A stretch of DNA of 64,000 nucleotides, taken from assembly GCA_030753675.1 (NCBI GenBank), contig JASMBU010000009.1, forward strand, positions 1-64,000. Reading direction: 5' to 3'. This document shows, one piece after another, positions 29,882 to 39,669 of this stretch. The notes under the pieces were generated by a model that made no database searches, was not told the origin of the DNA, and saw only the letters and a program-made list of their open reading frames with translations. The DNA comes from Methylococcales bacterium. Its GTDB lineage: Bacteria > Pseudomonadota > Gammaproteobacteria > Methylococcales > Methylomonadaceae. The position numbers were made by a program, and so were the translations under genes. Numbering within the stretch: position 1 is the stretch's first letter; the number at the start of each line of letters is the position of its first letter.

Positions 29882-31324
29882 ATGAAAATTGGTATTGTTG
29901 GTGCGGGTGTTTCAGGTATTGGAGCTGGCAGACTGTTAAGTCAGGCAGGTTTTGATTGTGAAATATTTGAGCAAGGTAGTCAAGTAGGGGGGGTCTGGAC
30001 AGAAGGATATCATACGTTTGGTTTGCAAACGCCTAAATCTTTATATGAAGTTCCAGATTATCCCTTTCCTGATAGTTATCCCCGCTTACCTAGTGGGGAA
30101 GAGTTGCAAGCTTATCTGGAGAATTATGCTAAAGACTTTAACGTTTTTGACAAAATACAATTTCATTCAAGTATTACAAGATTAGAACGAAAGCATCCTA
30201 GTGGGTGGGTCATGTATTACACTCATCAAGAAACAGCTGAAGAGGTAAAGAAGACATTTGATTATATAGTGATTACATCGGGTATTTATTTTGACCCTTA
30301 TATGCCAGAGTTTCCAGGGCAAAAACGGTTTAAAGGAGAAATAATACACACCAAGCAATATCGAGCTCCTAAACAAGTTACAGGCAAAAAAGTAGTTGTG
30401 CTCGGTTTTGGTAAGAGTGCTTTAGATGTGGTCGGAGAAGTTGTTAAATTCGCTCATGAAGTCACATTGGTTTACCGTAAAGCTCATTGGCCTATTCCAA
30501 TGGATATCCTTGATTTTTTAGATGTCCGTCGGATATATTTAACCCGTTTTGTCGCTCAGTTTTTACCCTTATATCAACGACCTTTTAAATGGACGAAGTG
30601 GGGTCATAAATATTTCAAATGGTTAATTTATGGTTTTTGGCGATTAACTGAGAGTATTATTAAATTTCAATATTCTCTTAAGGGCTGTAATGTCATTCCG
30701 GATCAGGCCATTGAGATTGACATCTTCAATTTGGATTTTTTACCTCGAAAGGACGTTTTTCAATTAATGCGGAAAGGTAAAATAAAAACTCAAAAAACAA
30801 GTATTAAAGAATTTACAGAAAATGCAGTGGTTCTTGAAAATGGTAAAAATATCAAATGCGATGTGGTGATTTTAGGAACGGGTTATAAAGCAAATGACCA
30901 GTTTTTACCTGAAAGTTTTCAAAAATCACTAGAAAAGGATGGGGTGTATCTTTATCGACATATTCTTCATCCTGATTTACCTGATATGGCTTTTATTGGC
31001 AGAGCGGCTACTTTTTCTAACTCGTTAACAGCGCATCTTTCATCAGTTTGGTTAGCCCATTTATTAAAAGGAAAATTTCAATTACCTGAGAATGAGGATA
31101 TGTTCTCAGAAATAGAATCGATAAAAGAATGGAAGCGTGGTTTTATGCCTTCTATTGCAAGCCGTGCTACGGTTATTAAATTACACTTGATACATTTTCA
31201 TGATGAATTATTGCGGGATATGTCTATTTCACCTTTTCGCAAAAAGAACTTACTCTTAGAGTGGTTTGGTGATTATCGCCCATCTGATTATCGTAAGGTT
31301 TTATCTGAACTTGATGATTCTTGA
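29882..31324 (+). CDS. Flavin-containing monooxygenase (FMO/BVMO class B)
   Basis: A 480-residue class B flavoprotein. The FAD Rossmann motif (IGIVGAGVSGIGAG) is at the N terminus. The fingerprint F-x-G-x3-H-x3-Y appears as FKGEIIHTKQY near residue 145, followed by the NADPH Rossmann motif VVVLGFGKSALD. The ATG-type second motif is GTGYKAN. FMOs oxygenate amines, sulfides or ketones with O2 and NADPH. It is 49 bases after the HPP gene and may share its transcript; its substrate cannot be told from sequence. The region is AT-rich. Confidence 0.85.
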   Translation: MKIGIVGAGVSGIGAGRLLSQAGFDCEIFEQGSQVGGVWTEGYHTFGLQTPKSLYEVPDYPFPDSYPRLPSGEELQAYLENYAKDFNVFDKIQFHSSITRLERKHPSGWVMYYTHQETAEEVKKTFDYIVITSGIYFDPYMPEFPGQKRFKGEIIHTKQYRAPKQVTGKKVVVLGFGKSALDVVGEVVKFAHEVTLVYRKAHWPIPMDILDFLDVRRIYLTRFVAQFLPLYQRPFKWTKWGHKYFKWLIYGFWRLTESIIKFQYSLKGCNVIPDQAIEIDIFNLDFLPRKDVFQLMRKGKIKTQKTSIKEFTENAVVLENGKNIKCDVVILGTGYKANDQFLPESFQKSLEKDGVYLYRHILHPDLPDMAFIGRAATFSNSLTAHLSSVWLAHLLKGKFQLPENEDMFSEIESIKEWKRGFMPSIASRATVIKLHLIHFHDELLRDMSISPFRKKNLLLEWFGDYRPSDYRKVLSELDDS

Positions 31325-31386
31325 AATAAACCACTTGCTAAAGAATGTTATAAATTATTTTGATAATTTAACTTATAGAAAAAAAT

Positions 31387-31710
31387 ATGTTGAAAACGAC
31401 AACTTCAGTTGTTGATGGAAAGCAAATAGTGGAATATCTAGATATTGTTGTAGGTGAAGCTATCCTTGGAGCTAACATTATTAAAGATATTTTTGGTGCT
31501 ATTAGAGATTTTGTCGGTGGTCGTTCTGCTGCTTATGAACAAGAAATGGCAAAAGCCCGGGAAATCGCCTTCAGCGAGATGGAAAACAAAGCTAAATTAT
31601 TAGGTGCTGATGGTATTGTTGGTATCGATATTGATTATGAGGTTGTTGGCCCAAAGGGGGGCATGATGATGGTTAGCGTAAGTGGTACTGCAGTAAGATT
31701 TAAAGGTTAA
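31387..31710 (+). CDS. ybjQ: YbjQ/UPF0145 family protein
   Basis: A 107-residue YbjQ-type protein with the repeated family features: [15 protein letters not shown] at the start, [10 protein letters not shown], and the C-terminal helix and strand ([17 protein letters not shown]). YbjQ forms ring-like pentamers and is sometimes annotated as heavy-metal binding, but its role is unknown. It converges with the SpoIIAA-like gene, with 19 bases between the stops. Confidence 0.88.
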   Translation: MLKTTTSVVDGKQIVEYLDIVVGEAILGANIIKDIFGAIRDFVGGRSAAYEQEMAKAREIAFSEMENKAKLLGADGIVGIDIDYEVVGPKGGMMMVSVSGTAVRFKG

Positions 31711-31729
31711 AAACGATCTCTCGAGCTAT

Positions 31730-32119
31730 TTAAATTTTGGATGCAATAACCCATTCTAAGGCTTCATCATAATTTTCAAAGTATTTCATTTCTCCTGAAA
31801 TAAACAATGCCCCAATTTTCGCAGCATATTTAAACCAAGCTTTATTGCCATAAATAGCCACCCTTGAAAACTTCTTTCCATGCCGTAGGCCTAATTTACA
31901 ATCATCACATCCAGCTCTTAGCGTCCATCCTTCCATATCAGTAGTATCAAGTAACGCTTTTATTTCAGGATGCTCAAGGCCTTGGAGCGCAGCATCAATT
32001 TTTGGTATTAAGATTAGATAATCTTCATGCGTTAATTTCCCCGTTGCCTTTAAGATAATAAAAATTTCATTTTCATTTTTTTTAATGTCAATTGAAAAAC
32101 CCTGTTTGTTAAAAACCAT
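31730..32119 (-). CDS. SpoIIAA/STAS-like protein
   Basis: A 129-residue protein of the SpoIIAA-like family, with an STAS-type alpha-beta fold. ILKATGKLTHEDYLILIPKID, then ALLDTTDMEGWTLRA and RVAIYGNKAWFKYAAKIG match the family. In this version a Cys pair (GCDDCKLGLRHG) replaces the usual acidic segment. Members may bind lipids or nucleotides; no function is established. Confidence 0.8.
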   Translation of the reverse strand: MVFNKQGFSIDIKKNENEIFIILKATGKLTHEDYLILIPKIDAALQGLEHPEIKALLDTTDMEGWTLRAGCDDCKLGLRHGKKFSRVAIYGNKAWFKYAAKIGALFISGEMKYFENYDEALEWVIASKI

Positions 32120-32206
32120 AAAAGAATATCAGTCAGCTAGAATTGTTGGCATGATATCACAAGATTATCTACTGTTCTAATAGATACAATGGGGTTGTGG
32201 TTTTTA

Positions 32207-35200
32207 TTATGTGTGGCCAAACCCGCCACCTCCTGGCGTCGTTATAACAAATACATCGCCTATGTCCATGTCAGCTTGGTCGGAGTTAGATAATTGTTCT
32301 ATCTGGCCGTTAATGCGTTCAATAAAATTATCCCCGCGTTGTCCGGGTTGGCCGCCCTCAAGCCCAAAAGGTGCTGTTTTACGCTGACCGGATATAATAC
32401 TGGCTGTCATGGGTTGTAGGAATCGTAGGCGGCGCTGGGCTCCGTTACCGCCCCGGTGTTTACCCGTGCCGCCAGAACCTTTACGGATACAGAAGGATTC
32501 AAGTAATACTGGGAAACGTTGTTCGAGGACCTCAGGGTCGGTCAGGCGAGAATTGGTCATATGGGAATGAATGGCATCACAACCGTTATGGTTAGTGCTG
32601 GCGCCGGTGCCACCACATAAGGTTTCATAATATTGATGTTCATCATCGCCAAAGCTAAAGTTGTTACAGGTGCCTTGTGAACCGGCCTGGATACCCAGAG
32701 CGCCGAACAGGGTGTCGACAATGATCTGCGAGGTTTCAACATTGCCGGCAACGACAGCGGCGGGGTAGTTGGGTTTAAGTATGGAATTGTCAGGTATCGT
32801 TATTTTCAGGGGTTTTAGGAAGCCATGATTAAGTGGGATATCTTCATTGATCAGGCAACGAAACACATACAAGACCGCAGCCTTACACACTGAGGCTGGA
32901 GCGTTGAGGTTGCCCGAGTGAATGGAGCTGCTACCGGTGAAATCGACATGGGCTTCTGATTGATTATATGGATGTGTTCCTTTGCTGATTTGGATAGTAA
33001 CTTCGATATGGCTACCGTCATCCATGGTGTACCGATAGTTGCCACCTTCTATATTGTTTAACAGTTGAGCAACAGCTCGAGCGGCATAGTCTTGTACGTG
33101 TTGCATATAGGCCTGCACAACAGTAAGGCCATAATGCTGACAGACCCGTTCCAGTTCCAGAGCACCGCGGTTGCAAGCGGCAATTTGAGCCTTAAAATCA
33201 GCGATGTTCTGATCGATATTACGAGCAGGCCAGGGCTGTTTGTTGAGTAATGTGCGTATTGTTTCTTCATCAAATTGACCGTCACTGACAATTTTAAGAT
33301 TGTCGATAACGATACCTTCTTCATCAATATGCTGGCTATTAGCAGGCATTGATCCAGGGCTAATACCGCCGATGTCAGCATGATGGCCACGGGCGGCGAT
33401 ATAAGCAATTAATTGTTGCGCTTTAAAGACGGGGCGGATGGCTGTGACATCGGGTAGGTGGGTACCACCGTTATAGGGGTTGTTAGACAGGTAGACGTCA
33501 CCGGGTTGGATGGTCGCACCATGATCATTGATCACGGCTAAGATGGTATCGCTCATTGAGCCAATGTGGACTGGGATATGTGGTGCATTAGCGATGAGTT
33601 GACCACGGCTATCGAATAAGGCGCAGGAGAAATCCAGTCGCTCTTTGATGTTTACGGAACGGGCGGTGTTTTGTAATATCAGTCCCATTTGCTCGGCCAC
33701 GGACATGAAAAGGTTGTTAAAGACTTCAAGCAACACAGGATTGGCTGCGGCTTTATCATTACTGATGACCGGAGCGATTTGTTGCGCTTTACGGCTGAGT
33801 AGTAGTTCACCACCGACAAGACTTTCTACCTGCCACTCTAATTCAACAACGATGGTATTATTAGGTTCAATGATAATAGCAGGACCATTGATGTTAGTAC
33901 CAGAATCCAGTTGGTTTCGATCATAGACCGGTGTCGACAGCGTCTTTCCAGACATGGTGGTATTGACATATTCCAGTACGTGAATGGTTTTTTTTGTACG
34001 CTTATTTTGAACTGGTTTAGCTGCGTGGGGTGATTTCGTCGAGGGGTCGATCATCAGTTCAACATGCATTTCTACCTGGACAGCGGCAATGATCAATGGG
34101 GTTGAGTTATTGACAAAGCCAAACTGTCGTTGATGGGCTTGTTTAAATTGTGATTGTAACTCCTGTTCAGATGAAAAATTAATCAGTAGTTGGGTGTCAG
34201 CATCCTGATAGTGAATAAAACAGCGACGGTGACTGTTGCAACTGTTCTTCCCGAAGCCTTGTTCTTGTAATTCATCGCTGGCCTGCGTCTCTAGTTTCTT
34301 ATACTGTTGTTCCAAATGTACCACCAGGTCAGTTGATAACGGTTCTCCGATGGCGGCTTCACAAATAATGCGGGGTTGTGCCAGACCTATACCCAGAGCA
34401 GACAATACTCCAGCAAGGGGATGAATTAATATCCGTGACATGCCTAAAGCATCGGCTACCAAACAAGCATGTTGGCCGCCGGCACCGCCAAACGAGCACA
34501 GGATATAGTCGCAGACATTATAGCCACGTTGTACGGAAACTTTTTTTATGGCATTGGCCATATTGTCGATAGCAATATCGAGAAAGCCTGCGGCAACCTC
34601 GATGACTGATCGCTTAGTTTGAGTGGCCGCATTGATGGTACGGGTCAGTGCAGTGAATTTATGGTGAACGGCATCCGTATCGAGAGGTTGGTCACCAGCA
34701 AGGCCGAAGAGCTGTGGAAACCAATTGGCTTGTAGTTTGCCAAGCATGACATTGCAATCGGTGACAGTGAGAGGCCCATCATTACGATAACAGACAGGAC
34801 CAGGATTAGCGCCAGCCGAATCAGGCCCAACCCGATAACGTTCGCCATCAAAGTGCAGGATGGAACCACCACCGGCAGCAACAGTATGGATGCGCATTAG
34901 GGGTACGCGTAGACGGGCACCTGCAATCTCGGTTTCAATGTCGCGTTCGTATTCGCCGGCATAATGGCTAACATCGGTTGAAGTGCCGCCCATGTCAAAG
35001 CCGATGACTTTGTCGAATCCGGCAACTGCTGAAATATGAGCCATACCGATAATACCTCCTGCTGGACCGGAAAGGATGGCATCCTTACCATGAAAATGGC
35101 CGGCATCAGTCAAACCGCCACTGGATTGCATAAACATGAGCGATGTCTTGCCCAGTTTACGACGAACACCTTCAACATAGTGGTGTAATAAGGGTGATAG

Positions 35201-35863
35201 GTAAGCATCAATGACCGTGGTATCGGCACGACTGATTAGCTTGATTAATGGGCTGATAGCATGGCTACATGAAATTTGCTTAAAACCAATCTGTTGTGCG
35301 TAAGCGGCAATCTGTTGTTCGTGTTGTGGAAATTGATAACCGTGCATACAGGCGATGGCAATAGAATGGATACCCTGTTGATACAGTGATTGGAGATGCT
35401 GTTTGAGTTTGTCAGTATCCAGTGCGGTTATCAGTTCACCATTGGCGCTGATACGCTCATCGATCTCTATGATCTGTTCATAAAGCATGGGTTGACGCTG
35501 GATATGTAGGGCGAAGATATCCGGGCGGTTCTGGTAGCCGATTTTCAAGGCATCGCCGAAGCCACGGGTAATGAGTAGGGCAGTACGTGCGCCACGGCGT
35601 TCTAGTAGAGCATTGGTAGCGACGGTGGTCCCCATCTTAACTCCATTCAGCAGTTGTTCCGGTAGTTGGCGGGTGATTGGAATGTTTAGGATCTCATGAA
35701 TGGCCTGAATGGCGGCATCTTCATAGTGTTGCGGGTTTTCAGATAACAATTTATAGCTTCTGATCTGCCCAACAGGATTTTTGGCGATGACATCAGTAAA
35801 TGTACCGCCACGATCAATCCAAAATTCCCAACCAATACCATTTTTCCCTTTATTATCAACCAT
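32207..35863 (-). CDS. oplAH: 5-oxoprolinase (HyuA-HyuB fusion)
   Basis: A 1218-residue ATP-dependent 5-oxoprolinase that opens 5-oxo-L-proline to glutamate. The first part (about 10-690) is HyuA-like with the actin-fold motif [11 protein letters not shown], a later [12 protein letters not shown] and [16 protein letters not shown]. The second (about 710-1215) is HyuB-like with [29 protein letters not shown] and the C-terminal [12 protein letters not shown]. It resembles the one-chain eukaryotic and proteobacterial enzyme; separate bacterial PxpABC is a different system. A hydantoinase is the alternative, but the fused form favours 5-oxoprolinase. It is GC-richer than its neighbours and appears monocistronic. 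Confidence 0.92.
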   Translation of the reverse strand: MVDNKGKNGIGWEFWIDRGGTFTDVIAKNPVGQIRSYKLLSENPQHYEDAAIQAIHEILNIPITRQLPEQLLNGVKMGTTVATNALLERRGARTALLITRGFGDALKIGYQNRPDIFALHIQRQPMLYEQIIEIDERISANGELITALDTDKLKQHLQSLYQQGIHSIAIACMHGYQFPQHEQQIAAYAQQIGFKQISCSHAISPLIKLISRADTTVIDAYLSPLLHHYVEGVRRKLGKTSLMFMQSSGGLTDAGHFHGKDAILSGPAGGIIGMAHISAVAGFDKVIGFDMGGTSTDVSHYAGEYERDIETEIAGARLRVPLMRIHTVAAGGGSILHFDGERYRVGPDSAGANPGPVCYRNDGPLTVTDCNVMLGKLQANWFPQLFGLAGDQPLDTDAVHHKFTALTRTINAATQTKRSVIEVAAGFLDIAIDNMANAIKKVSVQRGYNVCDYILCSFGGAGGQHACLVADALGMSRILIHPLAGVLSALGIGLAQPRIICEAAIGEPLSTDLVVHLEQQYKKLETQASDELQEQGFGKNSCNSHRRCFIHYQDADTQLLINFSSEQELQSQFKQAHQRQFGFVNNSTPLIIAAVQVEMHVELMIDPSTKSPHAAKPVQNKRTKKTIHVLEYVNTTMSGKTLSTPVYDRNQLDSGTNINGPAIIIEPNNTIVVELEWQVESLVGGELLLSRKAQQIAPVISNDKAAANPVLLEVFNNLFMSVAEQMGLILQNTARSVNIKERLDFSCALFDSRGQLIANAPHIPVHIGSMSDTILAVINDHGATIQPGDVYLSNNPYNGGTHLPDVTAIRPVFKAQQLIAYIAARGHHADIGGISPGSMPANSQHIDEEGIVIDNLKIVSDGQFDEETIRTLLNKQPWPARNIDQNIADFKAQIAACNRGALELERVCQHYGLTVVQAYMQHVQDYAARAVAQLLNNIEGGNYRYTMDDGSHIEVTIQISKGTHPYNQSEAHVDFTGSSSIHSGNLNAPASVCKAAVLYVFRCLINEDIPLNHGFLKPLKITIPDNSILKPNYPAAVVAGNVETSQIIVDTLFGALGIQAGSQGTCNNFSFGDDEHQYYETLCGGTGASTNHNGCDAIHSHMTNSRLTDPEVLEQRFPVLLESFCIRKGSGGTGKHRGGNGAQRRLRFLQPMTASIISGQRKTAPFGLEGGQPGQRGDNFIERINGQIEQLSNSDQADMDIGDVFVITTPGGGGFGHT

Positions 35864-36002
35864 TTATATATTTACAAAGTATTTACACAAGGGATTTATT
35901 TTTAATTGGTTTGAGTTGGTTATTTGTAAGCAGTTGATTCTATTGTAAATAATGTTTTCACGAATTCATGGTTAGTACAAAATATTTACATATGTAAAAA
36001 CA

Positions 36003-36344
36003 CTACTTGATTTTATTTGCCTGCCTAATCTTTTCCACTCGTCTAATCATTCTACTAACACCTGCTCTATCCCAAAGACCACCACGAGGTCTTAATAGGT
36101 TTCTTTGGTTAAGAAAATTTGCCTCTTCATCAAGTGTTTTTGGTTTTTGAAGAATCTTCCTAGTCCTTGGATGAGTCACATCTAATTCAAGTTCTTTAAC
36201 CATCCTTAATGCGAACTCGTATCCTTTAGATGTTCGTTTCTGATTTACCTTTTCTGTCCTTTTTATAAAATCACTATACCTTGTTCTGACGAAATGACAC
36301 ATAGGGATAATCATCAATTTTATAAATACTCTTGATAAAAACAA
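36003..36344 (-). CDS. Short recombinase-like or hypothetical protein
   Basis: A 113-residue basic protein. Its C-terminal part (FLNQRNLLRPRGGLWDRAGV, then SRMIRRVEKI) follows the pattern of the DNA-binding region of large serine recombinases, where an L-N-x-R-G-x-x-x-P-R-G-G-x-W segment precedes a helix. No resolvase catalytic domain is present, so this may be a remnant or a small mobile-element protein. It lies next to an IS3 orfA. Confidence in function is low. Confidence 0.45.
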   Translation of the reverse strand: MFLSRVFIKLMIIPMCHFVRTRYSDFIKRTEKVNQKRTSKGYEFALRMVKELELDVTHPRTRKILQKPKTLDEEANFLNQRNLLRPRGGLWDRAGVSRMIRRVEKIRQANKIK

Positions 36345-36391
36345 AGAGTAGAACCGAGATGATTACAATTGATTCAATAACATTTAATTAA

Positions 36392-36697
<306 letters not shown>

Positions 36698-36836
36698 GTA
36701 TTGTGATTTGAATCAATTTTTTTAAAGTTAATTTTTTTAAAACTAGAACATAGATCACTTATCAAGGTCTAAGTTTTTGTGTCCAGTAAGTAATTGTCTT
36801 ATAGAATTTTATAATGACGCAAAAGGAGTTAAGACT

Positions 36837-36959
36837 ATGGAATTAACGAAATCGATTTACATTACAGGAATGACTCATGTTTTATTTTTCTTAAGTGGAG
36901 TTGTTATATTATGTATGCTCACGAGTCAGGGTGCGATATTTCTTTTGGGAGTCTTGTAA
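36837..36959 (+). CDS. 40-residue single-helix membrane protein
   Basis: A tiny gene of 40 codons: MELTKSIYITGMTHVLFFLS followed by a hydrophobic run that ends at the stop. The ATG at 36837 is chosen because AAAAGGAG lies 7 bases upstream; a longer frame from 36777 lacks a ribosome site. A rho-independent terminator 32 bases after the stop gives a complete small transcription unit. It resembles hydrophobic type I toxins in size, but could be any small membrane protein. Confidence 0.55.
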   Translation: MELTKSIYITGMTHVLFFLSGVVILCMLTSQGAIFLLGVL

Positions 36960-36990
36960 TCAAACTTATAATTATTAGATTACAAAGACC

Positions 36991-37031
36991 AAAAAACTCA
37001 TATGAACTGTGAAAGGTTATATGAGTTTTTT
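36991..37031 (+). terminator. Rho-independent terminator after the 40-residue gene
   Basis: AAAAAACTCATAT pairs with ATATGAGTTTTTT around a 15-base loop that can pair further (AAC with GTT). The 3' arm ends in a T-run. Confidence 0.85.
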
Positions 37032-37162
37032 CTGTGTGGGTTATTGAGTAAAAAAAATGTTTGGATGTAAGGTTAAAGATGGTTAAGTAAAATGGATTAA
37101 AGGATTGTTATGGGACTATCTGGTATGAAAATGGTCTCAATTTAACTATCAGGGGTCACGAA

Positions 37163-37915
37163 ATGAAAATTAAAATCATAAGCAATGAGAATGACGTCAC
37201 TTATACCCAGAGATCTGTTGTAATCGAAACTGATGATTACAACAATTTAAAAAACCTTTCGTTTGATGAGATTAGTCAATTAATTGAAGATGGAGAAGTG
37301 GAATTAAACAATGAAAGATTAGAGGTCTTTATATTGGATAACGGTGAGGTTTTTAATGAGGATGGATATTCGAATACAGAGTTATTAATTGAAGATGAAG
37401 AAGAAAGACTAGTCACTTCTTGGTATGAAAATGGACAGAAAGAGGAGGAAGGATACTATAAGAATGGAAAGAAAGAAGCTCTTATGACTTCTTGGTTTGC
37501 CAATGGACAGAAACGGAGTGAAATTAACTACAAGAATGGAAAGAAAGAAGGACTTGAGATTCACTGGTATAAAAATGGACAGAAAATGATCGAAAGAAAC
37601 TGGAAGAATGGGGACATGGAAGGAATTTGGTATCTTTGGTATGAAAACGGTCAGAAAGATTGGGAAGAAAACTACAAGGATGGAAATAGGGATGGACATT
37701 TTACTGAGTGGTATAAAAACGGACAGAAAGAGGAGGAGGGATACTATAAGAATGGAAAGAAAGAAGGACTTGAGGCTCACTGGTATGAAAATGGACAGAA
37801 ACAGAGTGAGATAAACTATAAGAACGGAGAGATAGAAGGACTTCACATCTCTTGGTATGAAAACGGACAGAAAATGTCCGAACAAAAATGGAAGAATGGA
37901 AAGTTAATTGATTAA
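37163..37915 (+). CDS. MORN_2 repeat protein
   Basis: A 250-residue protein. The first 85 residues form an acidic domain I do not recognise. Then seven repeats of 24 residues follow, each W-Y-x-N-G-Q-K-(x)5-Y-K-N-G-x3-G (MORN_2 type, seen in YwqK-like antitoxin-annotated proteins). Units 1-3 closely resemble units 5-7, so the array grew by block duplication. An in-frame, start-less MORN-like remnant (NGLKDCYGTIWYENG) lies just upstream at 37091-37135. No toxin partner is adjacent. It sits between two IS relics. Confidence 0.8.
   Translation: MKIKIISNENDVTYTQRSVVIETDDYNNLKNLSFDEISQLIEDGEVELNNERLEVFILDNGEVFNEDGYSNTELLIEDEEERLVTSWYENGQKEEEGYYKNGKKEALMTSWFANGQKRSEINYKNGKKEGLEIHWYKNGQKMIERNWKNGDMEGIWYLWYENGQKDWEENYKDGNRDGHFTEWYKNGQKEEEGYYKNGKKEGLEAHWYENGQKQSEINYKNGEIEGLHISWYENGQKMSEQKWKNGKLID
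37421..37909 (+). repeat. 72-base tandem repeat coding MORN_2 units
   Basis: Six full units of 72 bases plus a shorter seventh. Units 1 and 5 differ by very few bases over the shared GAGGAGG-containing stretch. Together with units 2/6 and 3/7 this shows a higher-order period of four units (288 bases). Confidence 0.85.
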
Positions 37916-38069
37916 TTTTCTCACTCTGTAACATTTTACAAACTGATAATCTCAAATCTGTATCATTTTTGATACTAACCATCGATGTAATTATTAAAAA
38001 AGAATAGAAGAACCTGTAATCCCCCCAATAAATAATAGGAGTTGAAAGTAGAAAACTCAGATACACTAA

Positions 38070-38351
38070 ATGAATGAGTTTTCTATAAAAAAGATAAGAC
38101 ACACCGACAGCCAAAAACTCAGTATCTTAAAGCAAAACGAGATGGGCAAATCCGTTCCTGACCTTTGTCGTGAACACGGAATGAGTAGCGCTTGTTTTTA
38201 TCAATGGCGATCAAAATATGGCGGCATAGATGCGTCATTAATGAAGCGAATGAAAGAACTTGAAGAGGAAAATCGTCGCCTTAAAAAAATATATGCTGAA
38301 GAGTGTCTGATGGAGGAAATAGCACGAGAGGCACTTGAAAAAAAGTGGTGA
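38070..38351 (+). mobile_element. Orphan IS3-family orfA (IS407-like)
   Basis: A 93-residue OrfA with the helix-turn-helix (KSVPDLCREHGMSSACFYQW) and the zipper ending MKELEEENRRLKKIYAEECL. The tail EIAREALEKKW normally leads into a -1 frameshift and orfB, but no orfB follows. Instead a ubiG fragment begins within 15 bases. It is a different IS3 subgroup from the orfA at 36407. Confidence 0.88.
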
Positions 38352-38363
38352 AGCTGTTATTTG

Positions 38364-38649
38364 CTAATAATCAACTGATTCTAATTTATGTAACTGAGCA
38401 ACACTTAACGGTGCTTTGCCCATATCAATGCCGAGTACGTGAGCGCCTTTTAGAGCCATACTTTCCACGAGAATTCCACCACCACAACCAATATCAACAA
38501 CAGTTTTTCCCTTGAGTGAACTATGACGTTAAATATATTCCAGTCGTAGTGGGCTAATTTCGTGCAAAGGTTTAAATTCACTCGTGAGGCGCGAGTTCTT
38601 TAAATTTAGCTATTTCTTTTGGATCAAAATTTAATCTATGTTCAGTCAT
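38364..38649 (-). pseudogene. ubiG: ubiG fragment (ubiquinone methyltransferase), decayed
   Basis: The 5' third of ubiG survives: MTEHRLNFDPKEIAKFKELA, then a small deletion with frame change, then SEFKPLHEISPLRLEYI, a TAA (38529-38531), and [19 protein letters not shown] with [20 protein letters not shown]. The glycine-rich SAM loop is recognisable. The rest is lost at the junction with the IS3 orfA, which suggests the insertion or a deletion from it removed the 3' part. A working ubiG must be elsewhere if ubiquinone is made. Confidence 0.8.
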
Positions 38650-38890
38650 AGTGTAATAATAACGTTAAAGTTGGAGGTAAAGAATAACGAATTAACTTTC
38701 AGCCATTTCGGTAAACGACAGAAAAAGAACCTGAATTGAATGAGAACAGTTACCTTCATGTAATCAAGATCTTATCCAATGATAGAAATTGCATGATTTT
38801 CATTTCTCAGTCTAACGCCTGGTGCCAGCAGTAAAATAGGAACATAGAGAATATTTAAGCCGGTGGCATGCTTTTGTTCGGAATTTTAGA

Positions 38891-39379
38891 TTATCTTTTA
38901 GATGTATTTAATAAAAGATTGTTATTAATTGGAATGTATTTAGATGCTACATTAATTAGTGAAGTAGATGTAAACTTAGGGACCCCATATACCTCTACTC
39001 TCGCATTTAAATCTGTACGGATTTTTTCAACCAGTAAATCAAAATCTCCGTCACCTGAGGCTAACACGACCACATCTGCATCTTTGGCGTACTCTATTGC
39101 GTCGAGAGTTATACCCACATCCCAATCGCCTTTTGCTGACCCATCAACCCTTTGGATAAATGGCTTAAGTTTTACCTCAAAACCGATTGCTCTCAGTATA
39201 TTTTGAAACTGTCTTTGTTTTTCATCATCGCGATCTATGGCGTAAGCAATCGCTTTTATTACCTTCCTATTCGAAGTGACTTTCGCCCAAAAATTATTGT
39301 AATCAAAATTACAATCATAAGACTGCTTTGTCGTGTAATAAATATTCTGCACATCAACGAGTACAACTAATTTTTCCAT
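38891..39379 (-). CDS. NYN-domain (LabA/DUF88-like) putative ribonuclease
   Basis: A 162-residue PIN-like NYN protein with the conserved aspartates: VVLVDVQNIYY at the N terminus, KGDWDVGITLDAI in the middle and VVLASGDGDFDLLVEKIR later. These residues bind Mg2+ in RNases of this group. No extra domain is fused. The flanks carry sequences like integron recombination sites, so it may be a captured cassette. Function is inferred from the family. Confidence 0.83.
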   Translation of the reverse strand: MEKLVVLVDVQNIYYTTKQSYDCNFDYNNFWAKVTSNRKVIKAIAYAIDRDDEKQRQFQNILRAIGFEVKLKPFIQRVDGSAKGDWDVGITLDAIEYAKDADVVVLASGDGDFDLLVEKIRTDLNARVEVYGVPKFTSTSLINVASKYIPINNNLLLNTSKR

Positions 39380-39669
39380 TGCTTAGGTAGCCAGATTTCC
39401 TAATGTTAAGTTAATTTGTTCCGCTTTGGCGTCAAATTGAACGCCTTGTTAAAAGGCAACATGTAAAACGCTGAATTTTCGTAATGGGTCTATTATTTTG
39501 AAATAATAGACCTTAATGCACATGGCGACTAGCTAATCCTATCAATTGATCATCCATAGGGTCATACTGATACTGTTACACATTGACTTGACCGCTTGAA
39601 TTGAGGTTGTTACGTGACCACAGTCCATAGGGTAGTTCAAACTGACTTTAGGTTTAAGAGGAGAGTATC
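39380..39669. other. Gap with palindrome and attC-like sequence
   Basis: About 290 bases. Near 39405-39457, read on the minus strand, TTTTAACAAGGCGTTCAA and CTTAACATTAGG resemble the ends of an integron attC site. A perfect 12-bp palindrome follows at 39487-39512. No gene is seen. Confidence 0.4.
39487..39512. repeat. Perfect 12-bp inverted repeat
   Basis: GGTCTATTATTT, two bases, AAATAATAGACC. It is AT-rich inside and may be an operator or a cruciform-forming site. Confidence 0.6.

Noticed and set aside
36003-36344. Full serine recombinase
   Set aside because: Only the DNA-binding-type tail pattern is present; the catalytic N-terminal domain is missing.
37409-37885. 158-codon minus-strand hydrophobic frame opposite the MORN repeats
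   Set aside because: It is the antisense shadow of a 72-base repeat; its regular repeats come from the plus-strand gene.
37163-37915. Toxin-antitoxin pair with the MORN protein as antitoxin
   Set aside because: No toxin gene is adjacent; the name YwqK-like is only a family label.
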